Shown: positions 24,336 through 36,214 of the stretch, piece by piece
Layout: each line of letters starts with the position of its first letter
How positions within the stretch are numbered: position 1 is the first letter of the stretch
Assembly: GCF_013201035.1 (NCBI RefSeq)
Contig: NZ_CP053707.1
Coordinates: 1,674,001 to 1,738,000 of the forward strand
DNA: 64,000 nucleotides
Origin: Arthrobacter sp. NEB 688
Lineage (GTDB): Bacteria; Actinomycetota; Actinomycetes; Actinomycetales; Dermatophilaceae
Direction of reading: 5' to 3'
Position numbers and translations under genes: made by a program
Notes under the pieces: generated by a model
What the model was told of the DNA's origin: nothing
The model's database searches: none
Seen by the model: only the letters and a program-made list of their open reading frames with translations

Positions 24336-25501
24336 ACGTGTCGGGCGATCGCGAAGGCCGCGGTGGCCGCGGGCGAGGGCGCGTTGAGGACGTGCACGCA
24401 GCGCCCCGAGCGCTCGACGAGGAAGTCGTCGACGAGGGTGCCGTCGGGGCGGACGGCCTGCGCGCGGACCCCGGCCGGGGCCGGGAGCAGGTCGTCGTCG
24501 CGCAGCGCGGGGACGAGCCGGCGCAGGTCGTCGGCGAAGCGCCGGGCGTCGAGGGAGCGGGCGACCTCGCGGACACCGGTGCGGGCGTGCCGCCGGGCCA
24601 GCCGCCACAGGCCGGGGTAGGCCAGCGTGCCGGCGAGCTCGCGGGGCCGGACGACACCCCAGCCGTAACCTTCGCGGGCCAGGGCGAGGACGGCGTTGGG
24701 GCCGGCGTGGACGTGCCCGTCGACGCCGCGCGTCAGGTGCACGCCGAGGAAGGGCAGCTCCGGGTCGGGGACCGGGTAGACGAGGCCCCGGACGAGGTGG
24801 GCCGCGGCGGGGGCGAGCTCGCGGTACTCGCCCCGGAACGGCACGATGCGGGCCGAGGGGCGGTGGCCGAGGGCCTCGGCGACGAGGTCGGTGCGCAGGC
24901 CCGCGCAGGTGACGACGAGGTCGGCGGGGACGTCGCCCGCGGTGGTCTCGACGACGACCTCGCGCGCCGACTCGCGCCCGCCGACGACCTCGGTGCCGGT
25001 GCGCAGGTCGGCGCCCGCGGCGCGCAGCCCGTCGACGAGGGCGGAACAGACGCCGGGGTAGTCGACGACCCCGGTCTCGGGGACGTGCAGCGCCGCCAGG
25101 GCCGCCACGTGCGGTTCGTGCTCGCGCGCCCCGTCGGCGTCGAGTCGGGTGACCGCGAGGCCGTTGGCGAGTCCTCGTGCGTGGAGGGCGGCCAGTCGGG
25201 GCAGCTCGTCGGACGTGGTCGCCACCACCAGCTTGCCGGTGACCGCGTGGGCCACCCCGTGCTCGCGCGCGAACGCCGTCAGCTCGGCACCGCCGGTGCG
25301 GCACCAGCGCGCCTTGGCGCTGCCGGGCGGGTAGTACAGCCCGGAGTGCACGACGCCGCTGTTGCGCCCGGTCTGGTGGCGCGCCCAGCCGGTCTCCTTC
25401 TCCAGCACCGTGACCCGGACGCCGGGGTCCTCGGCCAGGAGCCGGTGCGCCACGGCGAGGCCGACGATCCCGCCGCCGACGACGACGACGCGTCGGCTCA
25501 T
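24314..25501 (-). CDS. lhgO: L-2-hydroxyglutarate dehydrogenase/oxidase
   Basis: 395-aa FAD-dependent DAO-family enzyme. Motif VVVVGGGIVGLAVAHRL at the N-terminus, then the LhgO-typical HQTGRNSGVVHSGLYYPPGS, a GKL/VATT segment, and FLGVHLTRGVDG near residue 265. It oxidises L-2-hydroxyglutarate to 2-oxoglutarate at the membrane. ATG start; 29 nt downstream of the GH1 gene on the same strand. Confidence 0.9.
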   Translation of the reverse strand: MSRRVVVVGGGIVGLAVAHRLLAEDPGVRVTVLEKETGWARHQTGRNSGVVHSGLYYPPGSAKARWCRTGGAELTAFAREHGVAHAVTGKLVVATTSDELPRLAALHARGLANGLAVTRLDADGAREHEPHVAALAALHVPETGVVDYPGVCSALVDGLRAAGADLRTGTEVVGGRESAREVVVETTAGDVPADLVVTCAGLRTDLVAEALGHRPSARIVPFRGEYRELAPAAAHLVRGLVYPVPDPELPFLGVHLTRGVDGHVHAGPNAVLALAREGYGWGVVRPRELAGTLAYPGLWRLARRHARTGVREVARSLDARRFADDLRRLVPALRDDDLLPAPAGVRAQAVRPDGTLVDDFLVERSGRCVHVLNAPSPAATAAFAIARHVTGLLPS

Positions 25502-25530
25502 CGACGCCTCATCGCTCGTTCACACCCGGG

Positions 25531-26916
25531 TCACGCGCGGCCGTGGTGCTCCGCGATGACCCGCGCGTACTCGAGTCCGGAGTCCTTGACGGTCCGGACC
25601 TGGGTGTCGTAGTCGACGTGGACGATGCCGAAGCGCTTGTCGTAGCCGTAGGCCCACTCGAAGTTGTCGAGGAGGCTCCAGGCGAAGTAGCCGCGCACGT
25701 CGGTGCCGCCCTCGATGGCGTCCGCGACCGCGCCGAGGTGGTCGCGCAGGTAGCCCACGCGCTCGGGGTCGTGGACCGCGCCGTCGTCCGAGACGGTGTC
25801 GTCCCAGGCCGAGCCGTTCTCGGTGATGTAGATCGGCAGGCCGCACTCGCGGGCGGATCGCTCGATGATCATCCGGTGCGACTCGGGGGACTGCTCCCAG
25901 CCCATGGCGGTGACCGGCGGGCGGGGGGCGATCTCGGAGACGCGCTCGCAGCCGGGCAGCAGGTGGGTGTCGCCGGCCGGCTCGTCACCCTCGGCGGTCG
26001 CGCGCACGCGGGTGGGGAAGTAGTTGTTGACCCCGAGGTTGTCGAGCGGGGCGGAGATCGTCGCGAGGTCGCCGTCGTGGACGAACGAGCCGTCGGTCAG
26101 GTGGGCGACGTCGTCGAGCATCCCGTCGGGGTAGGCGCCGTGGAAGAGCGGGCCGAAGAAGACGCCGTTGAGGGCGTTGTCGGCGCGGCGGACGGCGTCG
26201 AGGTCGGCATCCGTGGGGTCGGCCGGGCCGTGGACCTGGGTCGGGTTGAGGGTGATCGACACCTGGGCGTCGGCGCAGTGCTCGCGGATGACGGGCACCG
26301 CGGTGCCGTGGGCGAGCATCAGGTGGTGGGCGGTGAGCAGGCCCTCCATCGGGTCCCGGTGGCCCGGGGCGTGGGCGCCGATGGAGTGGCTGAGCATCGA
26401 GGAGCACCACGGCTCGTTGAGGGTCGTCCAGTGCGCGACGCGGTCGCCGAGGGTGCCGACGACGTGGGCGGTGTAGTCGGCGAACCAGCCGGCGACGTCG
26501 CGCGAGCGCCAGCCGCCGCGGTCCTCGAGGGCCTGGGGGAGGTCCCAGTGGTAGAGCGTGACGACCGGGCGGATGCCGGCGCCGAGCAGCGTGTCGACGA
26601 GCCGGTCGTAGAAGGCGAGGCCGAGCGGGTTCGCCGGGCCGGTGCCGTCGGGCTGGATGCGCGGCCACGCGACCGAGAACCGGTAGGCCTCGAGCCCGAG
26701 GCGCTGCATGAGCGCCACGTCCTCGTCGACGCGGTGGTAGTGGTCGCACGCGACCTCGCCGGTGTCGCCGTTGGCGACCTTGCCCGGGGTCGCGGAGAAG
26801 GTGTCCCAGATGGACTGGCCGCGGCCGTCCTCCTTCGTCGCCCCCTCGATCTGGTAGCTCGCGGTGGCGGCGCCGAAGAGGAAGCCCTCGGGGAAGGTGC
26901 GCTCGGAGGTCGTCAT
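25531..26916 (-). CDS. GH1 beta-glucosidase
   Basis: 461-aa family-1 glycosidase, full length. Begins with FPEGFLFGAATASYQIEG. The acid/base Glu is in TLNEPW (residue ~166), the nucleophile Glu in YITENGSAW (residue ~365), and YFAWSLLDNFEWAYGYDKRFG is at the C-terminus. No signal peptide, so it hydrolyses imported cellobiose-like beta-glucosides in the cytoplasm. Confidence 0.94.
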   Translation of the reverse strand: MTTSERTFPEGFLFGAATASYQIEGATKEDGRGQSIWDTFSATPGKVANGDTGEVACDHYHRVDEDVALMQRLGLEAYRFSVAWPRIQPDGTGPANPLGLAFYDRLVDTLLGAGIRPVVTLYHWDLPQALEDRGGWRSRDVAGWFADYTAHVVGTLGDRVAHWTTLNEPWCSSMLSHSIGAHAPGHRDPMEGLLTAHHLMLAHGTAVPVIREHCADAQVSITLNPTQVHGPADPTDADLDAVRRADNALNGVFFGPLFHGAYPDGMLDDVAHLTDGSFVHDGDLATISAPLDNLGVNNYFPTRVRATAEGDEPAGDTHLLPGCERVSEIAPRPPVTAMGWEQSPESHRMIIERSARECGLPIYITENGSAWDDTVSDDGAVHDPERVGYLRDHLGAVADAIEGGTDVRGYFAWSLLDNFEWAYGYDKRFGIVHVDYDTQVRTVKDSGLEYARVIAEHHGRA

Positions 26917-26926
26917 GCGGACGAAC

Positions 26927-27766
26927 CTACCGAACGGGCCGCACCTCGTCGCCGACGCGGACCTCGCCCGTGGACTCCGGCACGAGCTGGGCCGCGAACC
27001 AGGTCGAGCCCTCCCACCGCCGGTGGCGGGCCAGGGTGCGGATCGGCTCGTGCCCGCGCTCGCGGGTCACGGGGTCGATCGTCGTCATGACGCAGCGGTC
27101 GACCGGCTTGACGACGCGGAAGGTGACGGCGCCGACGGTGACGGCGCTCCAGCCGTCCTCCTCGAAGGGCTCGAGGCCGCCGTCGACGACGAGGTTGGGC
27201 CGGAACCGGTCGATGCCGATGGTCGTCGGCTCCTCGCCGCGCTCGAGCGCGGTCTCCGCGACCCAGTCGCCCAGTCGGCGCAGCGAGGCCACCGACGCGA
27301 GCGTGACCGGGTAGCCGTCGGCGAACGCGGTCGCCTCCCCCGGGCGGCCGTGCTTCGGGTTGAGCGGTCGTGGGTCGGCGACGTGCACGAGCCGGACGTC
27401 GGTGCGGCGCAGGGCGTCCCGCAGCCAGGCGTGGGCGGCGTCGTCGGCCACGCGACCGGTCAGCGCCCGGCCGTGGACCGTCACCGGCACGGCGTCGCCG
27501 TGCGGGGGCTCGACGAGCAGGTCGTCGACGCCGTCCGCGCGCAGCCGGAGCGCCGTCCCCAGGCCCGGGTCGGTGGCGGGGGTGTCGGCGCTCAGCGCGA
27601 GCAGGGCGTGCTCCTCGCGGGCGGTCAGGCACTCGCCGTCCGGCGTGACGACCATCCAGCGACGGTCGTCGCGCAGACCCCACGGCTCGACCGCGGCCGC
27701 CGCGACCGCGCGGACGGCGGTGCTCTTGACCGGGTGCAGCGCGACCCGGTCCAGCCGGACGCTCAC
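26927..27766 (-). CDS. MOSC-domain molybdenum-type sulfurase
   Basis: 279 aa. An N-terminal MOSC_N beta-barrel (RLDRVALHPVKSTAVRA, LRDDRRWMVVTPDG) precedes a MOSC domain with FRPNLVVDG, VDRCVMTTIDP (conserved Cys) and EPIRTLARHRR. Related to mARC/YcbX, which reduce N-hydroxylated substrates with molybdenum cofactor. The GTG start overlaps the carbonic anhydrase stop (GTGA). An upstream in-frame extension is rejected because it runs through the carbonic anhydrase gene. Confidence 0.85.
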   Translation of the reverse strand: MSVRLDRVALHPVKSTAVRAVAAAAVEPWGLRDDRRWMVVTPDGECLTAREEHALLALSADTPATDPGLGTALRLRADGVDDLLVEPPHGDAVPVTVHGRALTGRVADDAAHAWLRDALRRTDVRLVHVADPRPLNPKHGRPGEATAFADGYPVTLASVASLRRLGDWVAETALERGEEPTTIGIDRFRPNLVVDGGLEPFEEDGWSAVTVGAVTFRVVKPVDRCVMTTIDPVTRERGHEPIRTLARHRRWEGSTWFAAQLVPESTGEVRVGDEVRPVR

Positions 27767-28274
27767 GCCTGCCGGCTGATGCGCCCGCTGTCGACGTCGT
27801 ACATGAAGCCGCCGACGAGGGCCCGCTCGCCGATGAGCGGGTGCGAGCGCAGGACGTGGACGTCGTGCTCGAGGGCCGCCTGCTGGTCGGCGACGACGTT
27901 GAAGTCGTGCCACGACGCGTCGACACCGGCCGACTCGCCGACCCGGCGCTGCAGCTCCTCCTCGCTGTTCGAGGCGACGGCGCAGCGGGTGTGCGGGACG
28001 ACGAGGATGCGGTCGACGTTGAGCAGGTGCACCGCGAGGACGAGCGCCTCGAGCGCCTGCGGCGTGACGCGGCCGCCGGGGTTGCGGAAGATCTTGGCGT
28101 CACCGGGGTGCAGGCCGAGCATCGCCAGCGGCGCGATGCGGCTGTCCATGCACGTGACGATGGCGATGCCCGCGTGGGCGACGCCGTCGAAGCCGGCGAG
28201 GTCGAAGGTCTCGGCGAAGTGCTCGTTGGCGGCGAGCAGGTCGTCGAAGTCGGTGGGGGTGGTGGTGGGCTCGC

Positions 28275-28278
<4 letters not shown>
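27763..28278 (-). CDS. Beta-carbonic anhydrase
   Basis: 171 aa. Zinc ligands and catalytic dyad are visible: CMDSR (residue ~44) and HTRC (residue ~97). It is a short type like mycobacterial Rv1284. The GTG overlaps the fumarase stop (GTGA) and its own stop overlaps the MOSC start. Hydrates CO2 to bicarbonate. Confidence 0.92.
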
Positions 28279-29974
<1,696 letters not shown>

Positions 29975-29978
<4 letters not shown>

Positions 29979-30904
29979 CGGATCTCCTCCCGGGTGGGGG
30001 CGTAGGCGCCGGCGTGGCGGACGGTGACCCCGCTCGTGGCGAGGGCCCGCTCGACGGCGGGGTCGACGTCGGCGAGGCTCGCGCGGGCGAGGCGCTCGCG
30101 GGCGTCTGGGCTGCCGAGCAGCCCCGTGTCGAGGAGGCCGGACACGAGGCCGGCCATGAAGGAGTCGCCGGCGCCGACGGTGTCGACGACGTCCTTGACG
30201 CGGGCATCGGCGCGGCCCTCCTCGCCGGACGCGGCGCGCCAGACGACGCCGTCGCCGCCGAGCGTCACGACGGTGAGCGAGGCGCCGAGGTCGGCCCAGC
30301 GCGCCATGACGGTCGAGGGGGTGTCGCCGGGGTAGAGCCACTCGAGGTCGTCCTCGGAGCACTTGACGACGTCGGAGAGGCCGACGAGGTGCTCGACGCG
30401 GGGGCGGACCGCGTCGACGTCGCCCATGATCGTCGGGCGCACGTTGGGGTCGTACGAGACGGTGCCGTGCTCGCGAGCCCGGCGCATCGCGTCCTCGACC
30501 TCGGCGTCGCCGGGGGTGAGGGTCGTCGCGATGGACCCGGTGTGCAGGTGGCCGGTGCCCTCCGGCAGCCGCACCGGGGGGAGGTCCCAGTGCAGGTCGA
30601 AGACGTAGGACGCCGCGCCGTGCTCGTCGATCGTCGCGAGCGCGGTGGAGGTCGGGTGGTGCGGGCTGCGGCTGCCGGGGAGCAGGTGCGCCCCGCTGGC
30701 CTCGACGTGCTCGGCGCAGCGCTCGCCGCGCGCGTCCTCCCCGACGAGGCACGCGACGTGGGTGTCGTGGCCCAGCCGGGCCAGGCCCACGGCGACGTTG
30801 GCGGGCGAGCCGCCGACGTGCTCGGCCGACCGCCCGTCGGGGTAGCTGACGATGTCGACGAGGAGCTCGCCGACGACGACGACCGGCGGTGCGGAGGCGC
30901 TCAC
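29975..30904 (-). CDS. PfkB-family sugar kinase (fructokinase-like)
   Basis: 309-aa ribokinase-fold kinase. N-terminal [13 protein letters not shown] and [15 protein letters not shown] (substrate side), C-terminal [16 protein letters not shown] (PfkB signature 2 with catalytic Asp). GTG start. First gene of the coupled run kinase-fumarase-carbonic anhydrase-MOSC. The substrate is probably fructose or another ketose. Confidence 0.88.
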
Positions 30905-31032
30905 GGCATCCCAACCTCTCTGGCGGCTGCTGACGGACCGCCCACGCGGCCGGCGCGGCCGAGGGCGGCGTGTCGAACCCTATCGTCGGCACCGATTGGG
31001 CGTCTGCGCCGCCCGTCGGCGACGATGGGGGA

Positions 31033-31590
31033 GTGAGCACGCCGACCGCCCCCAAGAGCCGCTACTCGATGGGGTCGACGAAGAACCTCGTCCTGTCGCT
31101 GCTCGCGGTCCTGGGGATGGTGCTCGTGCTCGTCTTCATGGTGCCGCGGGTGGACCGGGTCGGCGGTCCGGTCGTCGACGTCGCGGCCAAGGCCCAGGAG
31201 ATCAAGCAGTCCTCGGGCTGGCCGATCGTCGAGCCCGAGGGGCTGCCGAGCGGGTGGTCGCCCACGTCGGTGCGGTACGTGCCGGTCACCGACGGCGTCC
31301 GCACGTGGCACGTCGGCTACCAGACCCCCTCCGGCACGTTCGTCGCCGTCGAGCAGGCCAAGGACCCCGGCCGCGGCTGGGTCGCGGCGCAGACCAACCG
31401 GGCCCCGCGCGAGGGCACGCTCGAGATCGCCGGACGGACCTGGGAGAAGTTCGTCCGCGACAACAAGGTGCAGAACAGCCTCCTCTACCTGCCGCCGGCC
31501 GGTTCCGGCGAGCTCGCGACCCTCATCACGGGCACGGCGACCTTCGAGGACATGCAGACCTACATCGAGTCCCTGCGGCCGGTGGGCTGA
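31033..31590 (+). CDS. DUF4245 membrane-anchored protein
   Basis: 185 aa. One N-terminal TM helix ([20 protein letters not shown]), then an extracytoplasmic domain ([33 protein letters not shown]) typical of actinobacterial DUF4245. Function unknown. GTG 31033 after GGGGGA is preferred to the longer in-frame 30970 start. It is divergent from the sugar kinase operon, with 128 nt between. Confidence 0.85.
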   Translation: MSTPTAPKSRYSMGSTKNLVLSLLAVLGMVLVLVFMVPRVDRVGGPVVDVAAKAQEIKQSSGWPIVEPEGLPSGWSPTSVRYVPVTDGVRTWHVGYQTPSGTFVAVEQAKDPGRGWVAAQTNRAPREGTLEIAGRTWEKFVRDNKVQNSLLYLPPAGSGELATLITGTATFEDMQTYIESLRPVG

Positions 31591-31762
31591 GGCGCTCGCG
31601 GGAGCCACCGCGGCCGCGGTCGAGGTGATGCGCGACCCTCTCGTGGTCGGGTCTCACCTCGAACGGGGTGGCTGGGGTCCGGGACCGATGAGTTCCGGGT
31701 GGCCGGCGGGTCCATCCCTGCGACACCATCGTCGTCGCCCGACCCCAGCACCGGAGGACCCC

Positions 31763-32314
31763 ATGACCCGCCGCGTCACCGCCCACCTGTTCCACTCCGT
31801 CAACGGCGTCGCCCAGTCGCCCGACCAGTGGCAGTTCGGGCTGTTCGGCCCCGAGGAGGGCGAGGCGATGGGCCGCGCCCTCGCCCCCGTCACCGACGTC
31901 GTCATCGGGCGCGTGCTCTGGCAGGAGTGGTCCGAGTTCTGGCCGGCCGCCGCAGAGGGCGACCCCTTCGCCGCGTTCATCAACCCGGTGCCCAAGCACG
32001 TCGTGTCGACGACGCTCGGTGACGACCTCGGGTGGAACAGCACCCGCATCGACGGGGACCCGGTCGCCTACGTCCGCGCCCTGCGCGAGGGGGAGGGTGG
32101 CGACATCGCGGTCGCCGGCGGCATCGAGACCGTCCGCTCGCTCTTCCTCGGCGGGGTGGTGGACCGCCTCACCCTCACGACGCACCCGGTCGTCGGCGCC
32201 GGGCGCCGCCTCTTCGACGACGGCGTCCCCGTCACCCGCCTCGAGCTGCTCGAGTGCACCTCGACCCCGGCGGGCAACGTCATGACCACCTACGGCCTGC
32301 GCGCCGGCGACTGA
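31763..32314 (+). CDS. RibD/DHFR-like reductase domain protein
   Basis: 183-aa dihydrofolate-reductase-like fold (RibD C-terminal family). VTAHLFHSVNGVAQSPDQWQ at the start, VVIGRVLWQEW, and DIAVAGGIETVRSLFLGGVVDRL near residue 115. Such stand-alone proteins are annotated deaminase-reductase-like; the substrate is unknown. The ATG follows CCGGAGG. Confidence 0.82.
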   Translation: MTRRVTAHLFHSVNGVAQSPDQWQFGLFGPEEGEAMGRALAPVTDVVIGRVLWQEWSEFWPAAAEGDPFAAFINPVPKHVVSTTLGDDLGWNSTRIDGDPVAYVRALREGEGGDIAVAGGIETVRSLFLGGVVDRLTLTTHPVVGAGRRLFDDGVPVTRLELLECTSTPAGNVMTTYGLRAGD

Positions 32315-32351
32315 CCCGGCCGCGCGGCCGCGCCCATCCGGAGCGGAGGGG

Positions 32352-32383
32352 GCCGGCCCGCGGGCTCAGTCCTGCGGGCCGGC
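32352..32383. terminator. Convergent hairpin at the xseB stop
   Basis: GCCGGCCCGC (32352-32361) and GCGGGCCGGC (32374-32383) form a perfect 10-bp stem around the xseB stop codon, between xseB and the converging reductase gene. Confidence 0.5.
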
Positions 32384-32599
32384 GACCCGCTGCTCGGCCT
32401 GGTCGAGCCAGCGGCCGCAGTGGGCCGCGAGTGCCTCGCCGCGCTCCCACAGCACCATGCTCTCCTCGATGCCGACCTGCCCGCTCTCGAGCCGGGCGAC
32501 GATGTCGACGAGCTCGTCGCGCGCCTGCTCGTACCCGAGCTCGGCGACGTCGGCGTTCGCGCCGGTGCCGGCGTCGGGGGCGGGGGCGTCCTTCGGCAT
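32366..32599 (-). CDS. xseB: Exonuclease VII small subunit
   Basis: 77-aa XseB with the signature LGYEQARDELVDIVARLESG and ESMVLWERGEALA, forming the paired helices that wrap XseA. xseA normally lies next to it; here it is 1.3 kb away, with a membrane protein and a TetR regulator in between. Confidence 0.95.
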   Translation of the reverse strand: MPKDAPAPDAGTGANADVAELGYEQARDELVDIVARLESGQVGIEESMVLWERGEALAAHCGRWLDQAEQRVAGPQD

Positions 32600-32608
32600 G
32601 CGGCGAGA

Positions 32609-33157
32609 CTACCGACGCCCACCGACCCCCGCTGGTCGAGGGCGCACGGAGTAGCCGAGGCTGACGACCCCGTCGACCACGACGACGACCGACCACAGGC
32701 GCAGCATCCCGAGGAGGGCCTCGGTCCGTGCGGAGTCACCGATGACGAGGATGCCGACGCCGAGCAGCGACGCCCCCACGGCGTACGCGACGAGGTGGCG
32801 CAGGAAGCCGCGGCGCTCGTGGGCCGCGTGCGCCCGGCCGGCGCGGGGGCGAGGAGCCGGGGCGGGGCCACCCGCGAAGCGGTGCGCGAAGCGCGCGTCT
32901 GCCCACCGGACCATCGAGTGCCCGAACCCGACGGAGACGCCGAGGTAGACCGCGGCGAGGGCGTGGGCCGTCGTCGCGCTCGCCCCACCGCGCAGGTCGA
33001 GCACGGTGGCGACGAGGAGCACGAGGTCGACGAGCGGGGCGGCGAGGAGCAGCCACCCGCCGAGCCGCGGTCGGCGCAGCAGGTAACGCGTGGCGAGGCC
33101 CGCGAGGACGAGGACCCAGAACAGGACCTCGCAGGTGACGATGACGGCGACGAGCAC
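32609..33157 (-). CDS. Integral membrane protein, TetR-linked
   Basis: 182 aa with about four or five hydrophobic helices (LVAVIVTCEVLFWVLVLAGL; WLLLAAPLVDLVLLVATVL; AYAVGASLLGVGILVIG; LWSVVVVVDGVVSLGYS) and an Ala/Arg/Pro-rich loop. No recognised family. GTG start. Divergent from a TetR regulator with a dyad operator between, so it is probably its target. Confidence 0.72.
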   Translation of the reverse strand: MLVAVIVTCEVLFWVLVLAGLATRYLLRRPRLGGWLLLAAPLVDLVLLVATVLDLRGGASATTAHALAAVYLGVSVGFGHSMVRWADARFAHRFAGGPAPAPRPRAGRAHAAHERRGFLRHLVAYAVGASLLGVGILVIGDSARTEALLGMLRLWSVVVVVDGVVSLGYSVRPRPAGVGGRR

Positions 33158-33179
33158 GGTGGTTCCCTCCCCTGTATCT

Positions 33180-33193
33180 GGTACGAGCGTACC
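33180..33193. promoter_or_regulatory. TetR-type operator dyad
   Basis: GGTACGAGCGTACC has 6-bp inverted arms around 2 nt and sits between the divergent membrane-protein and TetR genes. Confidence 0.55.
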
Positions 33194-33234
33194 AAAAACG
33201 AGGACGACGGGCGCGGTGCTGCTAGACAGGGTCC

Positions 33235-33834
33235 GTGCCCAAGGTCGTCGACCACGCGGCGCGTCGCGAGCTCATCGCCGACGCGTTGCTCGCCGTCGTG
33301 CGCCGCGACGGTGTCGGGGCGGTGTCCGTCCGGACCGTCGCCGCCGAGGCCGGCCTGTCCGTCGGGTCGATGCGCAACACGGCCGCGAGCCAGGACGAGC
33401 TCGTCGCGTTCGCGATGCGCGTCGTCGCGGACCGCGTCGGGCAGCGGGTCGCGGCCCGGGTGGGGGGATGGGACGCCGCGCGGGTGCCGAGCACGGACGA
33501 CCTCGCCGACCTCTGCGGCGAGGTGCTGCCGCTCGACGCCGAGCGACGCGCGGAGGCCGCCGTCTGGCTCGAGCTCGTGACCCTGGCGCGCACGGACACC
33601 CGGCTCGCGGAGGTGTCGGGGCAGGCGCACGCCGGCATCCGCACCCTCGTCGACCGCGTGGTCGGTGCGCTGCTGCCGGCCGGCGACACGGCGCGGCACG
33701 AGGCGGAGGCGGTCCGCCTGCACGCCCTGCTCGACGGCCTCACGCTCCACGTCGTGCTGCACCCGGGGGCCACGGACGTCACGGCCGTGCGCGCGGTCGT
33801 GCGCGACCACCTGGCCGGCCTCGCCACGCGCTGA
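33235..33834 (+). CDS. TetR-family transcriptional regulator
   Basis: 199 aa. N-terminal HTH (RELIADALLAVVRRDGVGAVSVRTVAAEAGLS is spread over residues ~9-41, then VGSMRNTAASQDELVAFAM). The variable ligand domain is helical. GTG start. Probably represses itself and the divergent membrane protein. Confidence 0.88.
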   Translation: MPKVVDHAARRELIADALLAVVRRDGVGAVSVRTVAAEAGLSVGSMRNTAASQDELVAFAMRVVADRVGQRVAARVGGWDAARVPSTDDLADLCGEVLPLDAERRAEAAVWLELVTLARTDTRLAEVSGQAHAGIRTLVDRVVGALLPAGDTARHEAEAVRLHALLDGLTLHVVLHPGATDVTAVRAVVRDHLAGLATR

Positions 33835-33864
33835 CCCCTGGGGGCCGACACTGGGGGAGCCCGG

Positions 33865-35109
33865 TCAGGACCCGAGGACGCGGACCCCGAAGTCGCCGCG
33901 CGCGACGCGGACCCGCAGCAGCTCGTCGGGGGCGAGCTCCGCGGGGTCGGTGACCAGTCCGCCACCCACCTGCTGCACGACGGCGTACCCGCGGTCGAGC
34001 GTGGACTGCGGCGAGAGGGCCCGGGCCTGCGCCCGCAGGTGGTCGACGCGGTCGCGCTGGCGGTGCAGGCCGGCCTCGACGCGGTGCAGCGCCCGCGAGC
34101 GCAGGGCCTGGACCACCTCGCGCTGCGAGCGGACGAAGGCGCCCTTGTCGGCGAGCACCGGGCGGCTTGCGAGCTCGGCGAGGCGCCGGCGCTCGTGGTG
34201 CAGCCGGCCGGCGAGCGCCCGGTGGCCGCGGTCGCGGGCGGCCTCCAGCCCGCTCCGCTCGGCCTCGGCGTCCGGGACGATGGCCTTTGCGGCGTCCGTG
34301 GGGGTGGAGGCGCGGTGGTCGGCGACGAGGTCGAGCAGCGGGGTGTCGACGTCGTGGCCGATGGCGCTGACGACCGGGGTGGTCGCGGCGGCGACCGCAC
34401 GCAGCATCGTCTCGTTGGAGAACGGCAGGAGGTCCTCGACGCCCCCACCGCCGCGCGCGATGACGACGACGTCGACCTCCGGGTGGGCGTCGAGCTCGGC
34501 GAGGGCGGCGGTGACCTCGGCGACCGCGTTCGTGCCCTGGACCGCGACCTGCCGGATCTCGAACCGGGCGCTCGGCCAGCGGCGCAGCGTGTTCTCGACG
34601 ACGTCCTTCTCGGCCGCGCTGGCCCGGCCGCAGACGAGGCCGATGCGCCGGGGGAGGAAGGGCAGCGGACGCTTGCGGTCGCGGTCGAAGAGGCCCTCCT
34701 GCCCGAGGTGGCGCTTGAGGTACTCCAGCCGGGCCAGCAGCTCGCCGACGCCGACCGGCCGGATCTGGCGGGCGTCCATGACGAGCGAGCCGCGCTGGCT
34801 CCAGAACGACGGCTTGGCCTGGAGGACGACGCGGGCGCCCTCGGCCAGCGGCCCGGGCATCGCGTCGAGCGCGTTGACGTGGACCGAGCACGAGAGGCTC
34901 ATGTCGACGTCGGGGTCGCGCAGCGTGATGAAGGCGGTGCGTGCGCCGGGACGGCGGGTCAGCTGGACGACCTGGCCCTCGACCCAGAGGACCGACATCT
35001 TCTCGACGTACTCGCCGATCTTCATCGAGAGCAGGCGGACCGGCCACGGGTTCTCCGCCGTGGTGTCGACCGCCCGCTCGGGCAGGGGCGCGCGCGCCGG
35101 GGTGCTCAC
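33865..35109 (-). CDS. xseA: Exonuclease VII large subunit
   Basis: 414-aa XseA. An N-terminal OB-fold ([33 protein letters not shown]) precedes the catalytic domain with [34 protein letters not shown] and [17 protein letters not shown]; the C-terminal half is coiled coil. Degrades single-stranded DNA with XseB. GTG start; divergent from ispH. Confidence 0.96.
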   Translation of the reverse strand: MSTPARAPLPERAVDTTAENPWPVRLLSMKIGEYVEKMSVLWVEGQVVQLTRRPGARTAFITLRDPDVDMSLSCSVHVNALDAMPGPLAEGARVVLQAKPSFWSQRGSLVMDARQIRPVGVGELLARLEYLKRHLGQEGLFDRDRKRPLPFLPRRIGLVCGRASAAEKDVVENTLRRWPSARFEIRQVAVQGTNAVAEVTAALAELDAHPEVDVVVIARGGGGVEDLLPFSNETMLRAVAAATTPVVSAIGHDVDTPLLDLVADHRASTPTDAAKAIVPDAEAERSGLEAARDRGHRALAGRLHHERRRLAELASRPVLADKGAFVRSQREVVQALRSRALHRVEAGLHRQRDRVDHLRAQARALSPQSTLDRGYAVVQQVGGGLVTDPAELAPDELLRVRVARGDFGVRVLGS

Positions 35110-35190
35110 GGGGCCACCCTAGGCGGCACCGCCGTCAGCCCGGCCGTGCGCGATTCGGGGTCGGCCGGTGGCCCGACCTACGATGGACGT

Positions 35191-36204
35191 ATGTCTGAGA
35201 CGACCAAGCGCGTGCTCCTCGCGGCCCCCCGCGGCTACTGCGCCGGTGTCGACCGGGCCGTCGTCACCGTCGAGAAGGCCCTCGACCTCTACGGCGCGCC
35301 CGTCTACGTCCGCAAGGAGATCGTCCACAACAAGCACGTCGTCACGACGCTGCAGCAGCGCGGCGCGATCTTCGTCGACGAGACCGACGAGGTGCCCGAG
35401 GGTGCGACCGTCGTCTTCTCGGCGCACGGCGTCGCGCCCGTCGTCCACGAGGAGGCGCGCGCGCTCAGCCTGCGCACCATCGACGCCACCTGCCCGCTCG
35501 TCACGAAGGTCCACCGCGAGGCCGTGCGCTTCGCCGACGCCGACTTCGACATCCTCCTCATCGGCCACGAGGGCCACGAGGAGGTCGTCGGCACCGCCGG
35601 CGAGGCCCCCGAGCACATCCAGCTCGTCGACGGCCCGGACGACGTCGACAACGTGACCGTCCGCGACCCCGAGAAGGTCGTGTGGCTGAGCCAGACGACG
35701 CTCTCGGTCGACGAGACGATGGAGACCGTCCGCCGGCTGCGCGCGCGCTTCCCGAAGCTGCAGGACCCGCCGAGCGACGACATCTGCTACGCCACCCAGA
35801 ACCGCCAGCTCGCCGTCAAGCAGATGGCCTCCGACTGCGACCTGATGATCGTCGTCGGCTCGCGCAACTCGTCCAACTCGGTCCGCCTCGTCGAGGTCGC
35901 GCTCGAGCACGGCACGCGCGCCGGTCACCTCGTCGACTACGCCGACGAGATCGACGAGACCTGGCTCGACGGCGTCTCGACGGTCGGGGTGACCTCCGGC
36001 GCGTCGGTGCCCGAGATCCTCGTGCGCGGCGTGCTCGACTACCTCGCGACCCGCGGCTTCGAGGACGTCCGCCCCGTAGTCGCGGCCGAGGAGTCGCTGA
36101 TGTTCTCGCTGCCCAACGAGATCCGGCGCGACCTCAAGGCCGCCGGGATGTCGGACAAGATGCGGCACGACGGCTCGTTCGCCGAGACCAGCGCCCTGCA
36201 CTGA
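35191..36204 (+). CDS. ispH: HMB-PP reductase
   Basis: 337-aa IspH, last step of the MEP isoprenoid pathway (HMB-PP to IPP/DMAPP). The three cluster Cys are in GYCAGV (residue ~17), DATCPLV and [12 protein letters not shown]; catalytic Glu/His text HGVAPVVHE and [12 protein letters not shown] is present. ATG start. Confidence 0.97.
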   Translation: MSETTKRVLLAAPRGYCAGVDRAVVTVEKALDLYGAPVYVRKEIVHNKHVVTTLQQRGAIFVDETDEVPEGATVVFSAHGVAPVVHEEARALSLRTIDATCPLVTKVHREAVRFADADFDILLIGHEGHEEVVGTAGEAPEHIQLVDGPDDVDNVTVRDPEKVVWLSQTTLSVDETMETVRRLRARFPKLQDPPSDDICYATQNRQLAVKQMASDCDLMIVVGSRNSSNSVRLVEVALEHGTRAGHLVDYADEIDETWLDGVSTVGVTSGASVPEILVRGVLDYLATRGFEDVRPVVAAEESLMFSLPNEIRRDLKAAGMSDKMRHDGSFAETSALH

Positions 36205-36214
36205 CGGGCCCGCC

